DNA of 64,000 bases from Methylophilaceae bacterium (GCA_013141125.1 JABFRO010000001.1:1798001-1862000), one strand, 5' to 3'. Positions 47,565 through 57,697 are shown, numbered from the stretch's first letter. Numbers and translations are program-made. The notes: generated from the letters alone by a model not told the origin.

Positions 47565-48854
47565 CTAATTGACTGATTCAGTTGGCAGATGACGCGCAAT
47601 CAGGCTCATCACACGCTCAGTGGCACCGGTAGCACTATGGCTAAAAGCCAATGCCGCCTGATGCATAGCCAGACATGTCACAGGATCATTAATTAAATGC
47701 TGTAAGGTTGTGGCTAACTCAACACCGTCTTTTACACACAGCGCTGCGCCTGCTCGTAAAGCCTGCTCTGTCGCCTGTGTAAAATTAAAAGTATGTGGCC
47801 CAACCAGTACCGGCTTGCCCATAATGCAAGCTTCAATCAGATTTTGCCCGCCTAGTGGTAGCAAACTGCCGCCGATAAAGGCGATATCGCAAGCGGCATA
47901 ATAGACAAACATCTCACCCATGCTGTCACCTAGAATGATGCTGGCATTCTTAACGCGGCTCTCGTTCTCATTCGCGTTGATTTGTAAATGGCTGCGCCGC
48001 ACATAATCTATTCCGCATTGTTTGAGCAGTTTGGCCACCTCATCAAAGCGTTGCGGATGTCGCGGCACAACAATAGTAACTAAATCCGGGATATTCAGCG
48101 CTTGTAGCGCATCCAGAATAATCACCTCTTCCCCTTCTCGTGTGCTGGCTGCCAGAAAAACGGGGCGCTTTATGCCGATTAATTCACGCAATCTCAAACC
48201 TTGGCCAAGGGCATTCCGGGGTGGTGATATATCAAACTTGAGATTGCCTGACACTTCCACCCGCTCTGCACCTAATTTCCGCAGGCGTCTGGCATCAGCT
48301 TCGCTTTGAGCTGCAATCGCGTCTAGCTTCTGCAAACCCTGTGCGCTTAATCGAGCCACCCTGGCATAGCCACGTGCCGATTTTTCCGACATGCGTGCAT
48401 TCACCAGCAAGAGTGGAATATCGCGTTGTTTACAAGCGGCGATTAGATTAAACCAAAGCTCGGTTTCCATCAGCAACCCCAATTGCGGCTGAAAATGGCA
48501 CAAAAAACGCTGCACGGCCCCTGGCACATCGTATGGCAAATAAGCACGCTCTACACGCTTGCCAAAAAGCTGCTCGCTGGTGGCGCGGCCAGTTGGTGTG
48601 GCATGAGTAAGCAAAATTCGATATTGCGGATAGCGTTGTTGCAAAGCCTCCACCAGCGGCGCGGCAGCTCGCGTTTCACCGACAGAAACACAATGCATCC
48701 AGATTAATGGAGTCACAGATCGTCGAGGGAAATAGCCAAAGCGCTCAGCCCAATAGTGTAGATATTCCGGCTGGCGCAGACCGCGCCAGAGCAATTTAAG
48801 CGGAACGAACGGCAGTAGTAAATAAAGCAGTAGTGTATATAGGATGCGAGACAT
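47565..48854 (-). CDS. waaA: Kdo transferase WaaA
   Basis: 429-aa 3-deoxy-D-manno-octulosonic acid transferase, GT30, adding Kdo to lipid IVA. Membrane anchor at the N-terminus (about 4-22); acceptor-side motif SVGETRAAAPLVEAL (about 56-70) with catalytic Glu; GSLLPLGGQNLIEAC (about 315-329) and GKPVLVGPHTFNF (about 331-343) bind CMP-Kdo. Whether mono- or bifunctional cannot be told from sequence alone. Confidence 0.93.
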   Translation of the reverse strand: MSRILYTLLLYLLLPFVPLKLLWRGLRQPEYLHYWAERFGYFPRRSVTPLIWMHCVSVGETRAAAPLVEALQQRYPQYRILLTHATPTGRATSEQLFGKRVERAYLPYDVPGAVQRFLCHFQPQLGLLMETELWFNLIAACKQRDIPLLLVNARMSEKSARGYARVARLSAQGLQKLDAIAAQSEADARRLRKLGAERVEVSGNLKFDISPPRNALGQGLRLRELIGIKRPVFLAASTREGEEVIILDALQALNIPDLVTIVVPRHPQRFDEVAKLLKQCGIDYVRRSHLQINANENESRVKNASIILGDSMGEMFVYYAACDIAFIGGSLLPLGGQNLIEACIMGKPVLVGPHTFNFTQATEQALRAGAALCVKDGVELATTLQHLINDPVTCLAMHQAALAFSHSATGATERVMSLIARHLPTESVN

Positions 48855-49243
48855 GGCGAGATTTTCGCATAGATTGCCATTTCATAACTATTCTTGGCTT
48901 TTGTCACTAACACTGCCAATGACCTGCACCTGAACATCGTAACAAGCAGACTCTTGGACTTACAATTGTGAGTGGATAAACAGCATAAACGCAGCCAAAT
49001 GTCCAAATGTTTATTTTCAAACAAGTTAGCCAGTGCTTACATATTCGGCTATCAAAGCCAGCGTAACCTTGCTTGATTGCGGAAAAAAATCAGCAGCCAT
49101 GGCGCTTGGGAATAGCAAATAATCTCCTTGACCAACACCACAAAATGACATATTTTTCAGTATATCCACTATATATTGTGTTTTAAAGCCATCATTCGCA
49201 TACCCAAGAATCTAGCATCCACCAAAAAATAAAGGAATCAATC
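48855..49243. other. Non-coding region upstream of nrdJa
   Basis: 389 bp between divergent waaA and nrdJa. It holds the NrdR box given separately. I looked for a cobalamin riboswitch (B12 box) and did not see one. Several short frames have no ribosome binding site. Confidence 0.5.
49166..49181 (+). promoter_or_regulatory. NrdR-type operator
   Basis: CCACTATATATTGTGT differs in one position from the NrdR consensus (ACACWATATNTWGTGT). It lies 63 nt before the nrdJa start. A poorer half-matching box, starting ACAC at 49135, is 31 bp upstream; NrdR sites typically occur as such pairs. The B12-dependent reductase is thus probably repressed by NrdR when (d)ATP is plentiful. Confidence 0.75.
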
Positions 49244-51412
49244 ATGCTAAAAGCCATCAAAAAATCAGCCACTCATAATCAAGGAGCTTTAACCAAAGAA
49301 GTGCCTTTGCAATCCGTGTCTCTTGATATATGGGATAAAAAATATTGTCTGAAAACCAAGCAAGGCGAGCATGTCGATAAAACAATAGATGACACTTATC
49401 AGCGCGTGGCGCGGGCTTTGGCGGATGTGGAAGAAACGGATGAAAAGCGCCAGCTATGGCATGAAAAATTTCTGTGGGCGCTGCGTCGAGGCGCGATTCC
49501 TGCCGGTCGCATTACCTCAAACGCGGGTGCGCTGGAACACAAACCCGCCACCAGCACCATTAATTGCACGGTTTCCGGCATTATTGAAGACAGCATGGAC
49601 GATATTCTGGGCAAGGTGCATGAGGCCGGACTCACGCTGAAAGCCGGTTGCGGTATAGGTTATGAATTTTCTACGCTGCGTCCCAAAGGCGCGTTTGTGG
49701 CCGGTGCCGGTGCCTATACCAGCGGCCCGCTGTCGTTCATGGATATTTACGACAAGATGTGCTTCACCGTGTCCTCCGCCGGTGGCCGTCGTGGTGCACA
49801 AATGGCCACTTTCGACATTTCACATCCCGATGTCACCGATTTCATCAAAGCCAAGCGCGAAGCCGGGCGCTTGCGTCAATTCAACCTGTCCTGCCTGATT
49901 ACCAAAGAATTTATGGAGGCCGTAAAAGCCGATACCGAATGGAAACTGGCGTTCCCAGTCACAAAAAAAGAGGCAGAGCAGGATGGCCTGAAACTGGATG
50001 ACAATAGTCAGGTGGTTTGGCGCGAATGGCCAGTGAAGAACAAATATCTCACCAAGACCGAAGGTGCGGATGCGGGAAAAGTGGCTTGCCGCGTGTATAA
50101 AATCATCAAGGCACGCCGCTTGTGGGATGTCATTATGTCGTCCACCTATGATTTTGCCGAACCGGGTTTTATTCTGATTGACCGCGTGAATGAGATGAAC
50201 AACAACTGGTTCTGCGAAAACATACGCGCTACCAACCCCTGCGGCGAACAGCCCTTGCCGCCTTACGGTGCCTGTCTGTTAGGCTCCATCAACCTCACCA
50301 AATTTGTACGCGACCCATTCACCGAAAATGCGCGCTTTGACTGGAACGAATACCGCGAAGTCATCGCCACCTTCACGCGTATGCTGGACAACGTGGTCGA
50401 AATCAACGGCTTGCCACTGCCGCAACAACGTGAGGAAATCGCCCGTAAACGCCGCCACGGCATGGGTTATCTGGGCTTGGGTTCTACATTGACCATGTTG
50501 CGTTTGAATTATGGTGATGATGCTTCACTGGAATTCACCGAAGAAGTGACCAAAGTCATGGCCGAAGTGGGCTGGGAGATAGGTGTAGCGCTGGCGCAGG
50601 AAAAAGGTGCCGCACCTATCATGGAAGAAGAGTTTGAAATCACGGCCGACCTGCTGGCCAAACGCCCGGAAATGGCGATAGACGGCATCAAGCTGGGCGA
50701 CAAGATTCAAGGCAAAGTGCTGCTGGGTTTGTATAGCCGCTATATGCAGCAGTTCCCGGAAGCATTGCGCCGCCAAATCGCGGAACACGGCGCACGTTTC
50801 AGCCACCATAGCTCGATAGCGCCCACCGGCACCATTTCACTCTCGCTCGCCAACAACGCCAGCAACGGCATTGAGCCATCGTTCGCCCACCACTATGCAC
50901 GCAACGTCATCCGCGAAGGCAAAAAATCCAAGGAAAAAGTCGATGTGTTTTCCTATGAATTATTAGCCTACCGCGAGCTGGTAAACGCCAAAGCCATGCC
51001 GTTTACCGAAAACGAAGACGAAAAACTGCCGGATTACTTCCTCGATTCCTCCACTATTCAAGCCAAGGCGCATGTGGATATTCAAGCCGCCGCGCAAAAA
51101 TGGATAGACAGCTCCATCTCCAAAACCATCAACGTGCCAACCGATTATGATTTTGAGGATTTCAAGAACATCTATCTTTATGCCTACGACAAAGGCTTGA
51201 AAGGCTGCACCACTTTCAGATTCAACCCGGAAGCCTTCCAGGGTGTACTGGTCACGGAAAAAGACCTGGAAAACACCACCTACAAATTCACGCTGGAAGA
51301 TGGCACCGAAATCGAAGCCAAAGGCAATGACGAGATTGAATACGACGGTGAAATTCACTCTGCCGCCAATCTTTATGATGCGTTGAAGGAAGGCTATTAC
51401 GGCAAGTTTTAA
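49244..51412 (+). CDS. nrdJa: B12-dependent ribonucleotide reductase, large part NrdJa
   Basis: 722-aa catalytic part of class II (adenosylcobalamin) ribonucleotide reductase. Motifs: TINCTVSG (substrate-binding Cys, about 109), AGCGIGYEFS (about 136-145), NPCGEQPLPPYGACLLGSINL (about 331-350; catalytic Cys, Glu and PYGAC) and SIAPTGTISLS (about 525-535). The usual single-chain NrdJ C-terminal TSCPD domain is absent and is encoded by nrdJb, 71 nt downstream, the split NrdJab arrangement known from Pseudomonas aeruginosa. AAAGGAATC precedes the ATG. Confidence 0.93.
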   Translation: MLKAIKKSATHNQGALTKEVPLQSVSLDIWDKKYCLKTKQGEHVDKTIDDTYQRVARALADVEETDEKRQLWHEKFLWALRRGAIPAGRITSNAGALEHKPATSTINCTVSGIIEDSMDDILGKVHEAGLTLKAGCGIGYEFSTLRPKGAFVAGAGAYTSGPLSFMDIYDKMCFTVSSAGGRRGAQMATFDISHPDVTDFIKAKREAGRLRQFNLSCLITKEFMEAVKADTEWKLAFPVTKKEAEQDGLKLDDNSQVVWREWPVKNKYLTKTEGADAGKVACRVYKIIKARRLWDVIMSSTYDFAEPGFILIDRVNEMNNNWFCENIRATNPCGEQPLPPYGACLLGSINLTKFVRDPFTENARFDWNEYREVIATFTRMLDNVVEINGLPLPQQREEIARKRRHGMGYLGLGSTLTMLRLNYGDDASLEFTEEVTKVMAEVGWEIGVALAQEKGAAPIMEEEFEITADLLAKRPEMAIDGIKLGDKIQGKVLLGLYSRYMQQFPEALRRQIAEHGARFSHHSSIAPTGTISLSLANNASNGIEPSFAHHYARNVIREGKKSKEKVDVFSYELLAYRELVNAKAMPFTENEDEKLPDYFLDSSTIQAKAHVDIQAAAQKWIDSSISKTINVPTDYDFEDFKNIYLYAYDKGLKGCTTFRFNPEAFQGVLVTEKDLENTTYKFTLEDGTEIEAKGNDEIEYDGEIHSAANLYDALKEGYYGKF

Positions 51413-51428
51413 TTTAACGACCTTGTAG

Positions 51429-51457
51429 GGTGGGCAAAAAGCACTATCTTGCCCACC
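51429..51457. repeat. Hairpin repeat between nrdJa and nrdJb
   Basis: GGTGGGCAA and TTGCCCACC form a perfect 9-bp stem with an 11-nt loop; GTAGGGTGGGCAA-type hairpins are a common intergenic repeat in proteobacteria. It may attenuate or stabilise the operon mRNA. There is no T run. Confidence 0.6.
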
Positions 51458-51483
51458 GTATATAACCCAAACACGGAAAAATC

Positions 51484-52197
51484 ATGGCAATCAAAATTGA
51501 AAAGAAAATCACCGGCTATAACGTCATCACCGAAGAAGACAAAACCAAATCCGCCGCACTTGCCGCGCAGGAAAAACTGGCTGCAAAAGCGGCAAGCAAC
51601 GTCAAACAAGTGGAAGACATGTTAAGCCGCCCGGAAAAACTGGTTGGCAACACTTATAAAATCAAAACACCGGTCACCGAACACGCGCTCTATATCACCA
51701 TCAACGACATCCTCATGGATGAAGGCACACAGCAAGAACACCGCCGCCCGTTCGAGATTTTTATCAATTCCAAAAACATGGATCACTTTCAATGGATCGT
51801 CGCCCTCACCCGCGTCATGTCCGCCGTGTTCCGCAAAGGCGGCGATGTGACTTTTCTTGTGGAAGAACTGCGTAGTGTATTCGACCCCAGCGGCGGCTAT
51901 TTCAAAAAAGGCGGCAAATACATCCCCAGCCTAGTTGCTGAAATCGGTGAAGTGGTCGAACAGCATCTGATAGAAATCGGCATGCTAAAAAAACCCGGCC
52001 TCGATGAACATCAACAAAAACTGGTCACCGAAAAACGCACTGAATACCTGGCCAAACATGCCAAAGCAGGAGGTGATGCCAATGAAGAAGGCTTTCCTCC
52101 CGGCGCGCAACTGTGCGGAAAATGCCAGACCAAAGCCGCGATTATCATGGATGGCTGTTTGACTTGTTTGAATTGCGGGGAGAGTAAGTGTGGTTAG
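51484..52197 (+). CDS. nrdJb: B12-dependent ribonucleotide reductase, small part NrdJb
   Basis: 237 aa, the TSCPD/C-terminal part of a split class II reductase. MAIKIEKKITGYNVI start, LTRVMSAVFRKGGDVTFLVEEL (about 102-123) and a Cys-rich tail CGKCQTKA and CLTCLNCGESKCG, which probably holds the redox-active and zinc cysteines. The 3' half of the gene is present again, damaged, at 53983-54394, after the AlbA_2 gene. Confidence 0.9.
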   Translation: MAIKIEKKITGYNVITEEDKTKSAALAAQEKLAAKAASNVKQVEDMLSRPEKLVGNTYKIKTPVTEHALYITINDILMDEGTQQEHRRPFEIFINSKNMDHFQWIVALTRVMSAVFRKGGDVTFLVEELRSVFDPSGGYFKKGGKYIPSLVAEIGEVVEQHLIEIGMLKKPGLDEHQQKLVTEKRTEYLAKHAKAGGDANEEGFPPGAQLCGKCQTKAAIIMDGCLTCLNCGESKCG

Positions 52198-52291
52198 GAA
52201 AACGCTGATTTATTTGATATTGTCGTCCATGCAAAGATAGGCATGACAAACAACTCAGCATTTTTCTTGATAGTCACAGATTACGTGATTC

Positions 52292-52313
52292 TTATCACAT
52301 CTGAAAACGGAAA
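52292..52313 (+). repeat. 22-bp direct repeat before AlbA_2 gene
   Basis: TTATCACATCTGAAAACGGAAA, repeated with one mismatch at 53832-53853 on the far side of the AlbA_2 gene. A third, partial copy (TTATCACATC) is at 53887. Candidates: operator of the AlbA_2 regulator, or ends of a transferred segment. Confidence 0.7.
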
Positions 52314-52353
52314 GTTATAAATATTTATATATTTTCAATAGGTTGCTATCACA

Positions 52354-53814
52354 ATGGCTAGCAAATACTGGGTTACAAACGCGCTCACTTGTCTGGAAGA
52401 AAGTTTATCGCCAGTTCCGCATGAAACCAATGAAATTGATTGGAAAATTAGTCTGTCTGATAACAAGGAACGATTGATTGAGCATCTGATCGCTTTCGCC
52501 AATAACCCCAATGGCGGCTATCTTGCCTTTGGTATCCGCGATGACGATGGGCATTTGGAAACAGTGGATCAAGAGTCAGTTGCAACCATAGCTAACACCT
52601 TGGCTAATTTAGGGCGGGAGGCGGTTGAACCACCACTTGTAATTGATCATTCTGTCGTCGAGTTTCGTAATGTGTCTATTCTGATGGTATCCATTCCTGA
52701 ACAACGTAATAAACCGGTTCATCGCCGTGGAAAATCTGTTGAGGAGGCCTGGATACGCTCTGGAGGTACAACCCGCAAAGCATCTCGCCAAGATGTTGGG
52801 GCGCTGATGTTAAACAGCACTGCACCTCGTTGGGAGGAATTGCGCGCATCTTCGCTTATGCCACTAGAGTTGGCCATTGATAGTCTGGACATTGAAACCA
52901 TTGCCAAGTTGCTTCAAAAACCACTACCCACTGAGGTTTCTGAACAAGCGAATTGGCTAATAGCGGAAGGCATCTTGACACCTGATGGACGCGGTTATTA
53001 TGTGACCAACTTCGGTGCAGTGGCTGCAGCACGCAAACTTGAGCAGTTCCCTACATTAGAACGTAAACGCATTCGAGTTATCCGCTATCGTGGTACAAAT
53101 AAAGTTGAAACGATAGACGAACTATTAGGGCAACGTGGCTATGCTGCTGGGTTTGAAGGCCTGATAGGTTACCTCAAGCGCATGCTGCCACATTCGGAAG
53201 TTATTCAACAATCTTTACGACAGGAAGTGAGTATTTATCCTGAAATTGCGTTACGAGAGTTGATAGCCAATTCGTTAATACATCAAGATTTCACCATTAG
53301 CGGTGCAGGGCCTATGGTTGAAATATTTGATGACCGTATCGAGTTTACCAACCCGGGATCTCTCTTGCCTGGAAAACGACCCGATAGGTTGATTGGCACA
53401 ACACCTGAGTCGCGCAACGAAATGCTAGCTTCTGCATTCAGGCGCTATAGAATTTGCGAAGAGCGTGGTACAGGTTTTCAGAAAGTCGTGCAATCTGTTG
53501 AGTTATTTGGTTTACCGCCGATTCTATTTTCCTCATTAGAAAATGCTTTTAGAGTCACCTTGTATGCGCCACGCAAGTTTGTTGATATGTCTCAGAGTGA
53601 ACGTATCGAAGCTTGTTATCAGCACGCTGTATTGCTATACCTTTCCAGCCAGACAATGACAAACTCAACATTAAGAGAACGATTCAAGTTGCATGAAAAG
53701 CAACGAAATCAGATCACCAATCTGATTGGTGATGCAGTTGCCGCAGGAAGAATAAAACGCAAGGATAGTGGTAGCGGCAATAAATTTGCAGAGTATTTAC
53801 CTTATTGGGCTTAA
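52354..53814 (+). CDS. AlbA_2/RecG-like regulator with HATPase_c_4
   Basis: 486 aa. An N-terminal AlbA_2 (Schlafen-like) domain includes NPNGGYLAFGIRDDDG (about 50-65) and WIRSGGTTRKASRQDV (about 132-147). A HATPase_c_4-type segment (ELIANSLIHQDFTISG and FTNPGSLLPGK, EERGTGFQKV, about 308-385) follows, then a winged-helix-like end. Such proteins are called ATP-dependent DNA helicase-related or putative transcriptional regulators; some belong to defence or mobile DNA. It stands on the plus strand between nrdJb and a broken nrdJb copy and is bracketed by a 22-bp repeat, so it is probably an insertion. Confidence 0.8.
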   Translation: MASKYWVTNALTCLEESLSPVPHETNEIDWKISLSDNKERLIEHLIAFANNPNGGYLAFGIRDDDGHLETVDQESVATIANTLANLGREAVEPPLVIDHSVVEFRNVSILMVSIPEQRNKPVHRRGKSVEEAWIRSGGTTRKASRQDVGALMLNSTAPRWEELRASSLMPLELAIDSLDIETIAKLLQKPLPTEVSEQANWLIAEGILTPDGRGYYVTNFGAVAAARKLEQFPTLERKRIRVIRYRGTNKVETIDELLGQRGYAAGFEGLIGYLKRMLPHSEVIQQSLRQEVSIYPEIALRELIANSLIHQDFTISGAGPMVEIFDDRIEFTNPGSLLPGKRPDRLIGTTPESRNEMLASAFRRYRICEERGTGFQKVVQSVELFGLPPILFSSLENAFRVTLYAPRKFVDMSQSERIEACYQHAVLLYLSSQTMTNSTLRERFKLHEKQRNQITNLIGDAVAAGRIKRKDSGSGNKFAEYLPYWA

Positions 53815-53831
53815 ATTGAATAGGATAGTTT

Positions 53832-53853
53832 TTATCACATTTGAAAACGGAAA
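53832..53853 (+). repeat. 22-bp direct repeat after AlbA_2 gene
   Basis: TTATCACATTTGAAAACGGAAA, 21 of 22 bases equal to 52292-52313. Confidence 0.7.
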
Positions 53854-53982
53854 ATATTAAAATCACCTTATATATCAATAAGAATTTATCACATCAAAAT
53901 TTAATATTGGCATACATTTAACCGGTTTATCCAAGAGCCAAAAGCAAACAAGGACTATTGGGGACAGGCCACTTTTAATTCT

Positions 53983-54394
53983 TCCAATAGATAGTCTCCC
54001 TCACCCGCGTCATGTCCGCCGTATTCCGCAAAGGCGGCGATGTCACCTTTCTGGTGGAAGAGTTGCACAGCGTGTTTGACCCCAGCGGCGGCTACTTCAA
54101 AAAAGGCGGCAAAAACATCCCCAGCCTGGTCGCTGAAATCGGTGAAGTGGTCGAACAGCATCTGATAGAAATCGGCATGCTGAAAAAACCCGGCCTCGAT
54201 GAACATCAACAAAAACTGGTCACCGAAAAACGTACTGAATACCTGGCCAAACGTGCCAAAACCAGCAGTATATCTAATGAAGAAGGCTTCCCTCCGGCGC
54301 GCAACTGTGCGGAAAATGCCACACCAAAGCCGCGATTATCATGGATGGCTGTTTGACTTGTTTGAATTGTGGGGGAGAACAAATGCGGTTAACT
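53983..54394 (+). pseudogene. Truncated, frameshifted second copy of nrdJb 3' part
   Basis: Closely similar to nrdJb from about codon 98 to the stop (LTRVMSAVFRKGGDVTFLVEEL and the rest). The first 97 codons are missing. One C is missing in TCCCGGC near 54296 (reads TCCGGC), so the frame changes before the Cys-rich tail. The in-frame start and ribosome binding site are lost. It marks the ancestral end of nrdJb, or a partial duplication. The AlbA_2 gene lies between the two copies. Confidence 0.85.
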
Positions 54395-54421
54395 CAAAAC
54401 TCGACAATCAAGGAAATGTAT

Positions 54422-54693
54422 ATGCACGAAAATTTAGAATTCGCTTGCGATGCTTTGGATGCATTATCTATTGCAGCTGAAATTGCATGGACTGGCGAAC
54501 AAACATTGATTGAGGCTTTTGGCTGGAATTGTCCTGCCATCACTCGGCATGATTTAACTTCAATGCCAAAAACCTGCTGATCGAATACGTTGGAGCGGAA
54601 ATATATCAACTCCGACTGCAAAAGAGCCTGTCCAATAGAGAACGTGCATTGAAAACCCATTCTTCCTTTAATGCAGCGTTGCGTGGCTTTTGA
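54422..54693 (+). pseudogene. Small hypothetical protein, frameshifted
   Basis: ATG 54422 follows AAGGAAA. The frame reads MHENLEFACDALDALSIAAE and ends at 54580 after HDLTSMPKTC. One frame down, the text continues sensibly from the same place, NFNAKNLLIEYVGAEIYQL and then RALKTHSSFNAALRGF to a stop at 54693. A missing T in GATTT (54549-54553) would join them to about 90 aa. The family is unknown to me; its place behind nrdJb suggests it was the third gene of the nrd operon. Confidence 0.55.
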
Positions 54694-54764
54694 TCGCCGC
54701 CAAGGAAAGCCTCTGCTACTTTAGCCAATCCATCCTTCGCATCCCATGATGGCCGGAGCCCAAC

Positions 54765-56213
54765 TTAAATCCCCAATTTATTTTTAAGCACTTCATTAAC
54801 TTGCGCTGGATTGGCTTTGCCTTTTGAGGCTTTCATCACCTGCCCAACCAAACCATTAAAGGCTTTCTCCTTACCCGCTTTAACTTCGGCCACCATGGCA
54901 GCGTTGGCGACGAGTACTTGCTCAACAATGGCTTCAATCGCACCCGAGTCGGAAATCTGCTTCAGGCCTTTTTTGTCTATGATGGAGTCTGCACTACCTT
55001 CACCTGCCCACATAGCCTCAAAAATCTCTTTGGCAATTTTGCCGGAGATAGTGTTATCAGCGATGCGTTTAAGCAGACCTGCAAGTAATTCCGGTGAAAC
55101 AGGGGATTCGGCAATAGCTTTGTTTTCTTCATTTAGCTTGGCAGCTATGCTACCCATGACCCAGTTGGCAGCCAATTTGGCTTCGCCACCAAATGCGGTG
55201 CAAGTGGCCACAAAATAATCCGCAATGGCGCGCGAGGAAGTAAGCGCTGTGGCATCATAAGCAGCCAAGCCATAAGTTTGTTCAAATTTGGCTTGGATAG
55301 CGTGCGGTAGCTCGGGCATGGTCGCGCGCACTTGCTCAATAAAAGCGGACGTAATTTCCAACGGTAGTAAATCAGGATCGGGGAAATAGCGGTAATCGTT
55401 GGCTTCTTCCTTGCTGCGCATCGCGCGGGTTTCGCCGGTGTCGGGATTGAACAGCACGGTAGCTTGATGGATAGTGCCTCCGTCTTCCAGCGTTTCAATT
55501 TGCCATTGTGTTTCGTATTCAATGGCTTGCTGCATGAATTTGAACGAGTTCAAATTCTTGATCTCACGCCGCGTGCCTAGTTTGTCCGAACCTTTGGGAC
55601 GCACCGAAACGTTCACATCACAACGGAAACTGCCTTCCTGCATGTTGCCATCACATATATCTATCCATTGCACCAGTTCATGCAGCTTTTTGGCATAAGC
55701 CACGGCTTCGGCGGCGGAACGCATGTCCGGCTCGGAAACTATTTCCAGCAGCGGAGTGCCAGCGCGGTTGAGGTCAATACCGGTCATACCGTGGAAGTCG
55801 CCATGCAATGATTTACCGGCATCTTCTTCCAGATGCGCACGGGTAATGCGTATGGTTTTTTCTTCCCCACCCACTTGTATGGTCAACTCGCCCATGCCCA
55901 CTACCGGCAGCTCAAACTGGCTAATTTGATAACCTTTGGGCAAATCCGGGTAGAAGTAGTTTTTACGCGCGAAGACTGATCTGGGCGCAATTTGCGCATT
56001 GATGGCAAGGCCAAGTTTCACCGCGCAATGTACGGCTTCTTTATTCAGCACAGGCAATACGCCGGGCAGGGCAATGCTGACCACGCAAGCTTGCGTATTC
56101 GGCTCTGCACCAAACGCAATGCTCGCCCCACTAAAAATTTTGGATTTGGTTTTAAGCTGGGTGTGGGTTTCCAGACCGATGACGACTTCCCACTTTGTGT
56201 TATTGAATGCCAT
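54765..56213 (-). CDS. gatB: Asp/Glu-tRNA amidotransferase subunit GatB
   Basis: 482-aa B subunit of the GatCAB amidotransferase, which converts Glu-tRNA(Gln) and Asp-tRNA(Asn). [20 protein letters not shown] is the canonical start, 2 nt after the gatA stop; the frame runs 11 codons further back. Motifs [15 protein letters not shown] and [15 protein letters not shown], and the C-terminal YqeY-like domain ([15 protein letters not shown] to [11 protein letters not shown]). Confidence 0.96.
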   Translation of the reverse strand: MAFNNTKWEVVIGLETHTQLKTKSKIFSGASIAFGAEPNTQACVVSIALPGVLPVLNKEAVHCAVKLGLAINAQIAPRSVFARKNYFYPDLPKGYQISQFELPVVGMGELTIQVGGEEKTIRITRAHLEEDAGKSLHGDFHGMTGIDLNRAGTPLLEIVSEPDMRSAAEAVAYAKKLHELVQWIDICDGNMQEGSFRCDVNVSVRPKGSDKLGTRREIKNLNSFKFMQQAIEYETQWQIETLEDGGTIHQATVLFNPDTGETRAMRSKEEANDYRYFPDPDLLPLEITSAFIEQVRATMPELPHAIQAKFEQTYGLAAYDATALTSSRAIADYFVATCTAFGGEAKLAANWVMGSIAAKLNEENKAIAESPVSPELLAGLLKRIADNTISGKIAKEIFEAMWAGEGSADSIIDKKGLKQISDSGAIEAIVEQVLVANAAMVAEVKAGKEKAFNGLVGQVMKASKGKANPAQVNEVLKNKLGI

Positions 56214-56215
56214 GA

Positions 56216-57697
56216 TTAGACTCCTTCCGGCATACGTGTGTGCCAATCCGTCACTTGTTGATAGGCATGGCCTACGCTCAACATGCGTGCTTCGTCAAAA
56301 TAATTGCCGATGATTTGCAAACCAACAGGCAAGGGCTTGCCATCGTCAGAGCTCGCAAATCCTGCGGGGATGCTCATGCCAGGCAATCCAGCCAAGTTGA
56401 CGGCAATGGTATAAATATCCTGCAAATACATGGACACCGGATCATCGACTTTTTCACCCGCGTTGAAGGCGGTAGAAGGTGCGGCTGGCCCCATGATGAT
56501 GTCGCACTGTTTAAAGGCTTCGGTAAAATCCTGCGCGATTAATCGGCGGATTTGCTGGGCTTTTAGATAATACGCATCGTAATAACCCGCACTTAGCACA
56601 TAAGTACCTATCAAAATGCGGCGTTTGACTTCCGCCCCAAAACCTTCGGCGCGGCTCTTGCAATACATGTCCATCAAATCATCATACTGGCTGGCTCGAT
56701 GGCCGTAACGCACACCATCGTAGCGCGATAAATTACTGGAAGCTTCAGCCGGGGCCAGCACGTAGTACACCGGAATAGACAACATGGTATTGGGCAGGCT
56801 GATGTCTACAATTTCAGCGCCCAGTTTGCGGTATTGATCTATGGCATCATTTACTACTTTGGCGACAGCGCCATCCAAACCTTCTGCGAAATACTCCTTG
56901 GGCAAGCCCACTTTCAAACCGGCCAGCGGCTTGTCGGATGAATTGTCTTTGAGCTTGCGCGTGTAGTCTTCTTTTTCATGTTCCAGACTGGTGGAATCCC
57001 GGCTATCAAAACCTGCCATGACATTCAGCATTAACGCCATGTCTTCACAGGATTTGGCCATAGGGCCAGCTTGATCCAGGGAGGAAGCAAAAGCAATCAT
57101 GCCATAACGTGAAACCAAGCCATAAGTAGGCTTGAGGCCGGAAAATCCGCATAAAGATGCAGGCTGACGAATAGAACCGCCGGTATCAGTACCGGTAGCG
57201 GCGGCACATAATCTGGCAGCCACAGCGGCAGCCGCACCGCCAGAGCTACCGCCTGGCACGCGGGCGCGATCCCACGGATTTTGCACCTTGCCAAAATACG
57301 AGGTTTCATTGGAAGAACCCATGGCGAACTCGTCCATATTGGTTTTACCCAGATTCACCGCGCCTGCGGCATCAAAGCGTTCAATCACACCCGCATCATA
57401 AGGCGCAATGAAGTTTTCCAACATTTTTGAGCCGCAGGTGGTTCTCCAGCCTTTGGCACAAAAAATATCTTTTTGCGCCAAAGGAATGCCCGTAAGTGGC
57501 TCGGCATTGCCTTGTGCAATGCGCTGGTCAGCGGCTGCGGCCTGCGCCAGAGTCTTTTCAGGATTCAGCGTAATAAACGCATTGATTTCAGGATTATGTT
57601 GGGCGATACGCTTGAGGTATTCGCTGGTGATTTCAACACTGGAAATCTGTTTATTGGCAAGCATAGTCGCCAATTGTTTTAGGCTGCGATTAATCAT
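56216..57697 (-). CDS. gatA: Asp/Glu-tRNA amidotransferase subunit GatA
   Basis: 493-aa amidase-signature subunit. The Ser-cisSer-Lys triad is visible: Lys in [11 protein letters not shown] (about K77), cis-Ser and nucleophilic Ser in [14 protein letters not shown] and [11 protein letters not shown] (about 150-180). Start MINRSLKQL at 57697 follows gatC by 9 nt. Frame extension to 57706 (MLI) is not needed. Confidence 0.96.
   Translation of the reverse strand: MINRSLKQLATMLANKQISSVEITSEYLKRIAQHNPEINAFITLNPEKTLAQAAAADQRIAQGNAEPLTGIPLAQKDIFCAKGWRTTCGSKMLENFIAPYDAGVIERFDAAGAVNLGKTNMDEFAMGSSNETSYFGKVQNPWDRARVPGGSSGGAAAAVAARLCAAATGTDTGGSIRQPASLCGFSGLKPTYGLVSRYGMIAFASSLDQAGPMAKSCEDMALMLNVMAGFDSRDSTSLEHEKEDYTRKLKDNSSDKPLAGLKVGLPKEYFAEGLDGAVAKVVNDAIDQYRKLGAEIVDISLPNTMLSIPVYYVLAPAEASSNLSRYDGVRYGHRASQYDDLMDMYCKSRAEGFGAEVKRRILIGTYVLSAGYYDAYYLKAQQIRRLIAQDFTEAFKQCDIIMGPAAPSTAFNAGEKVDDPVSMYLQDIYTIAVNLAGLPGMSIPAGFASSDDGKPLPVGLQIIGNYFDEARMLSVGHAYQQVTDWHTRMPEGV

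Noticed and set aside
48855-49243. Cobalamin riboswitch before the B12-dependent reductase
   Set aside because: No B12-box-like sequence or matching fold seen; the NrdR box explains regulation better.
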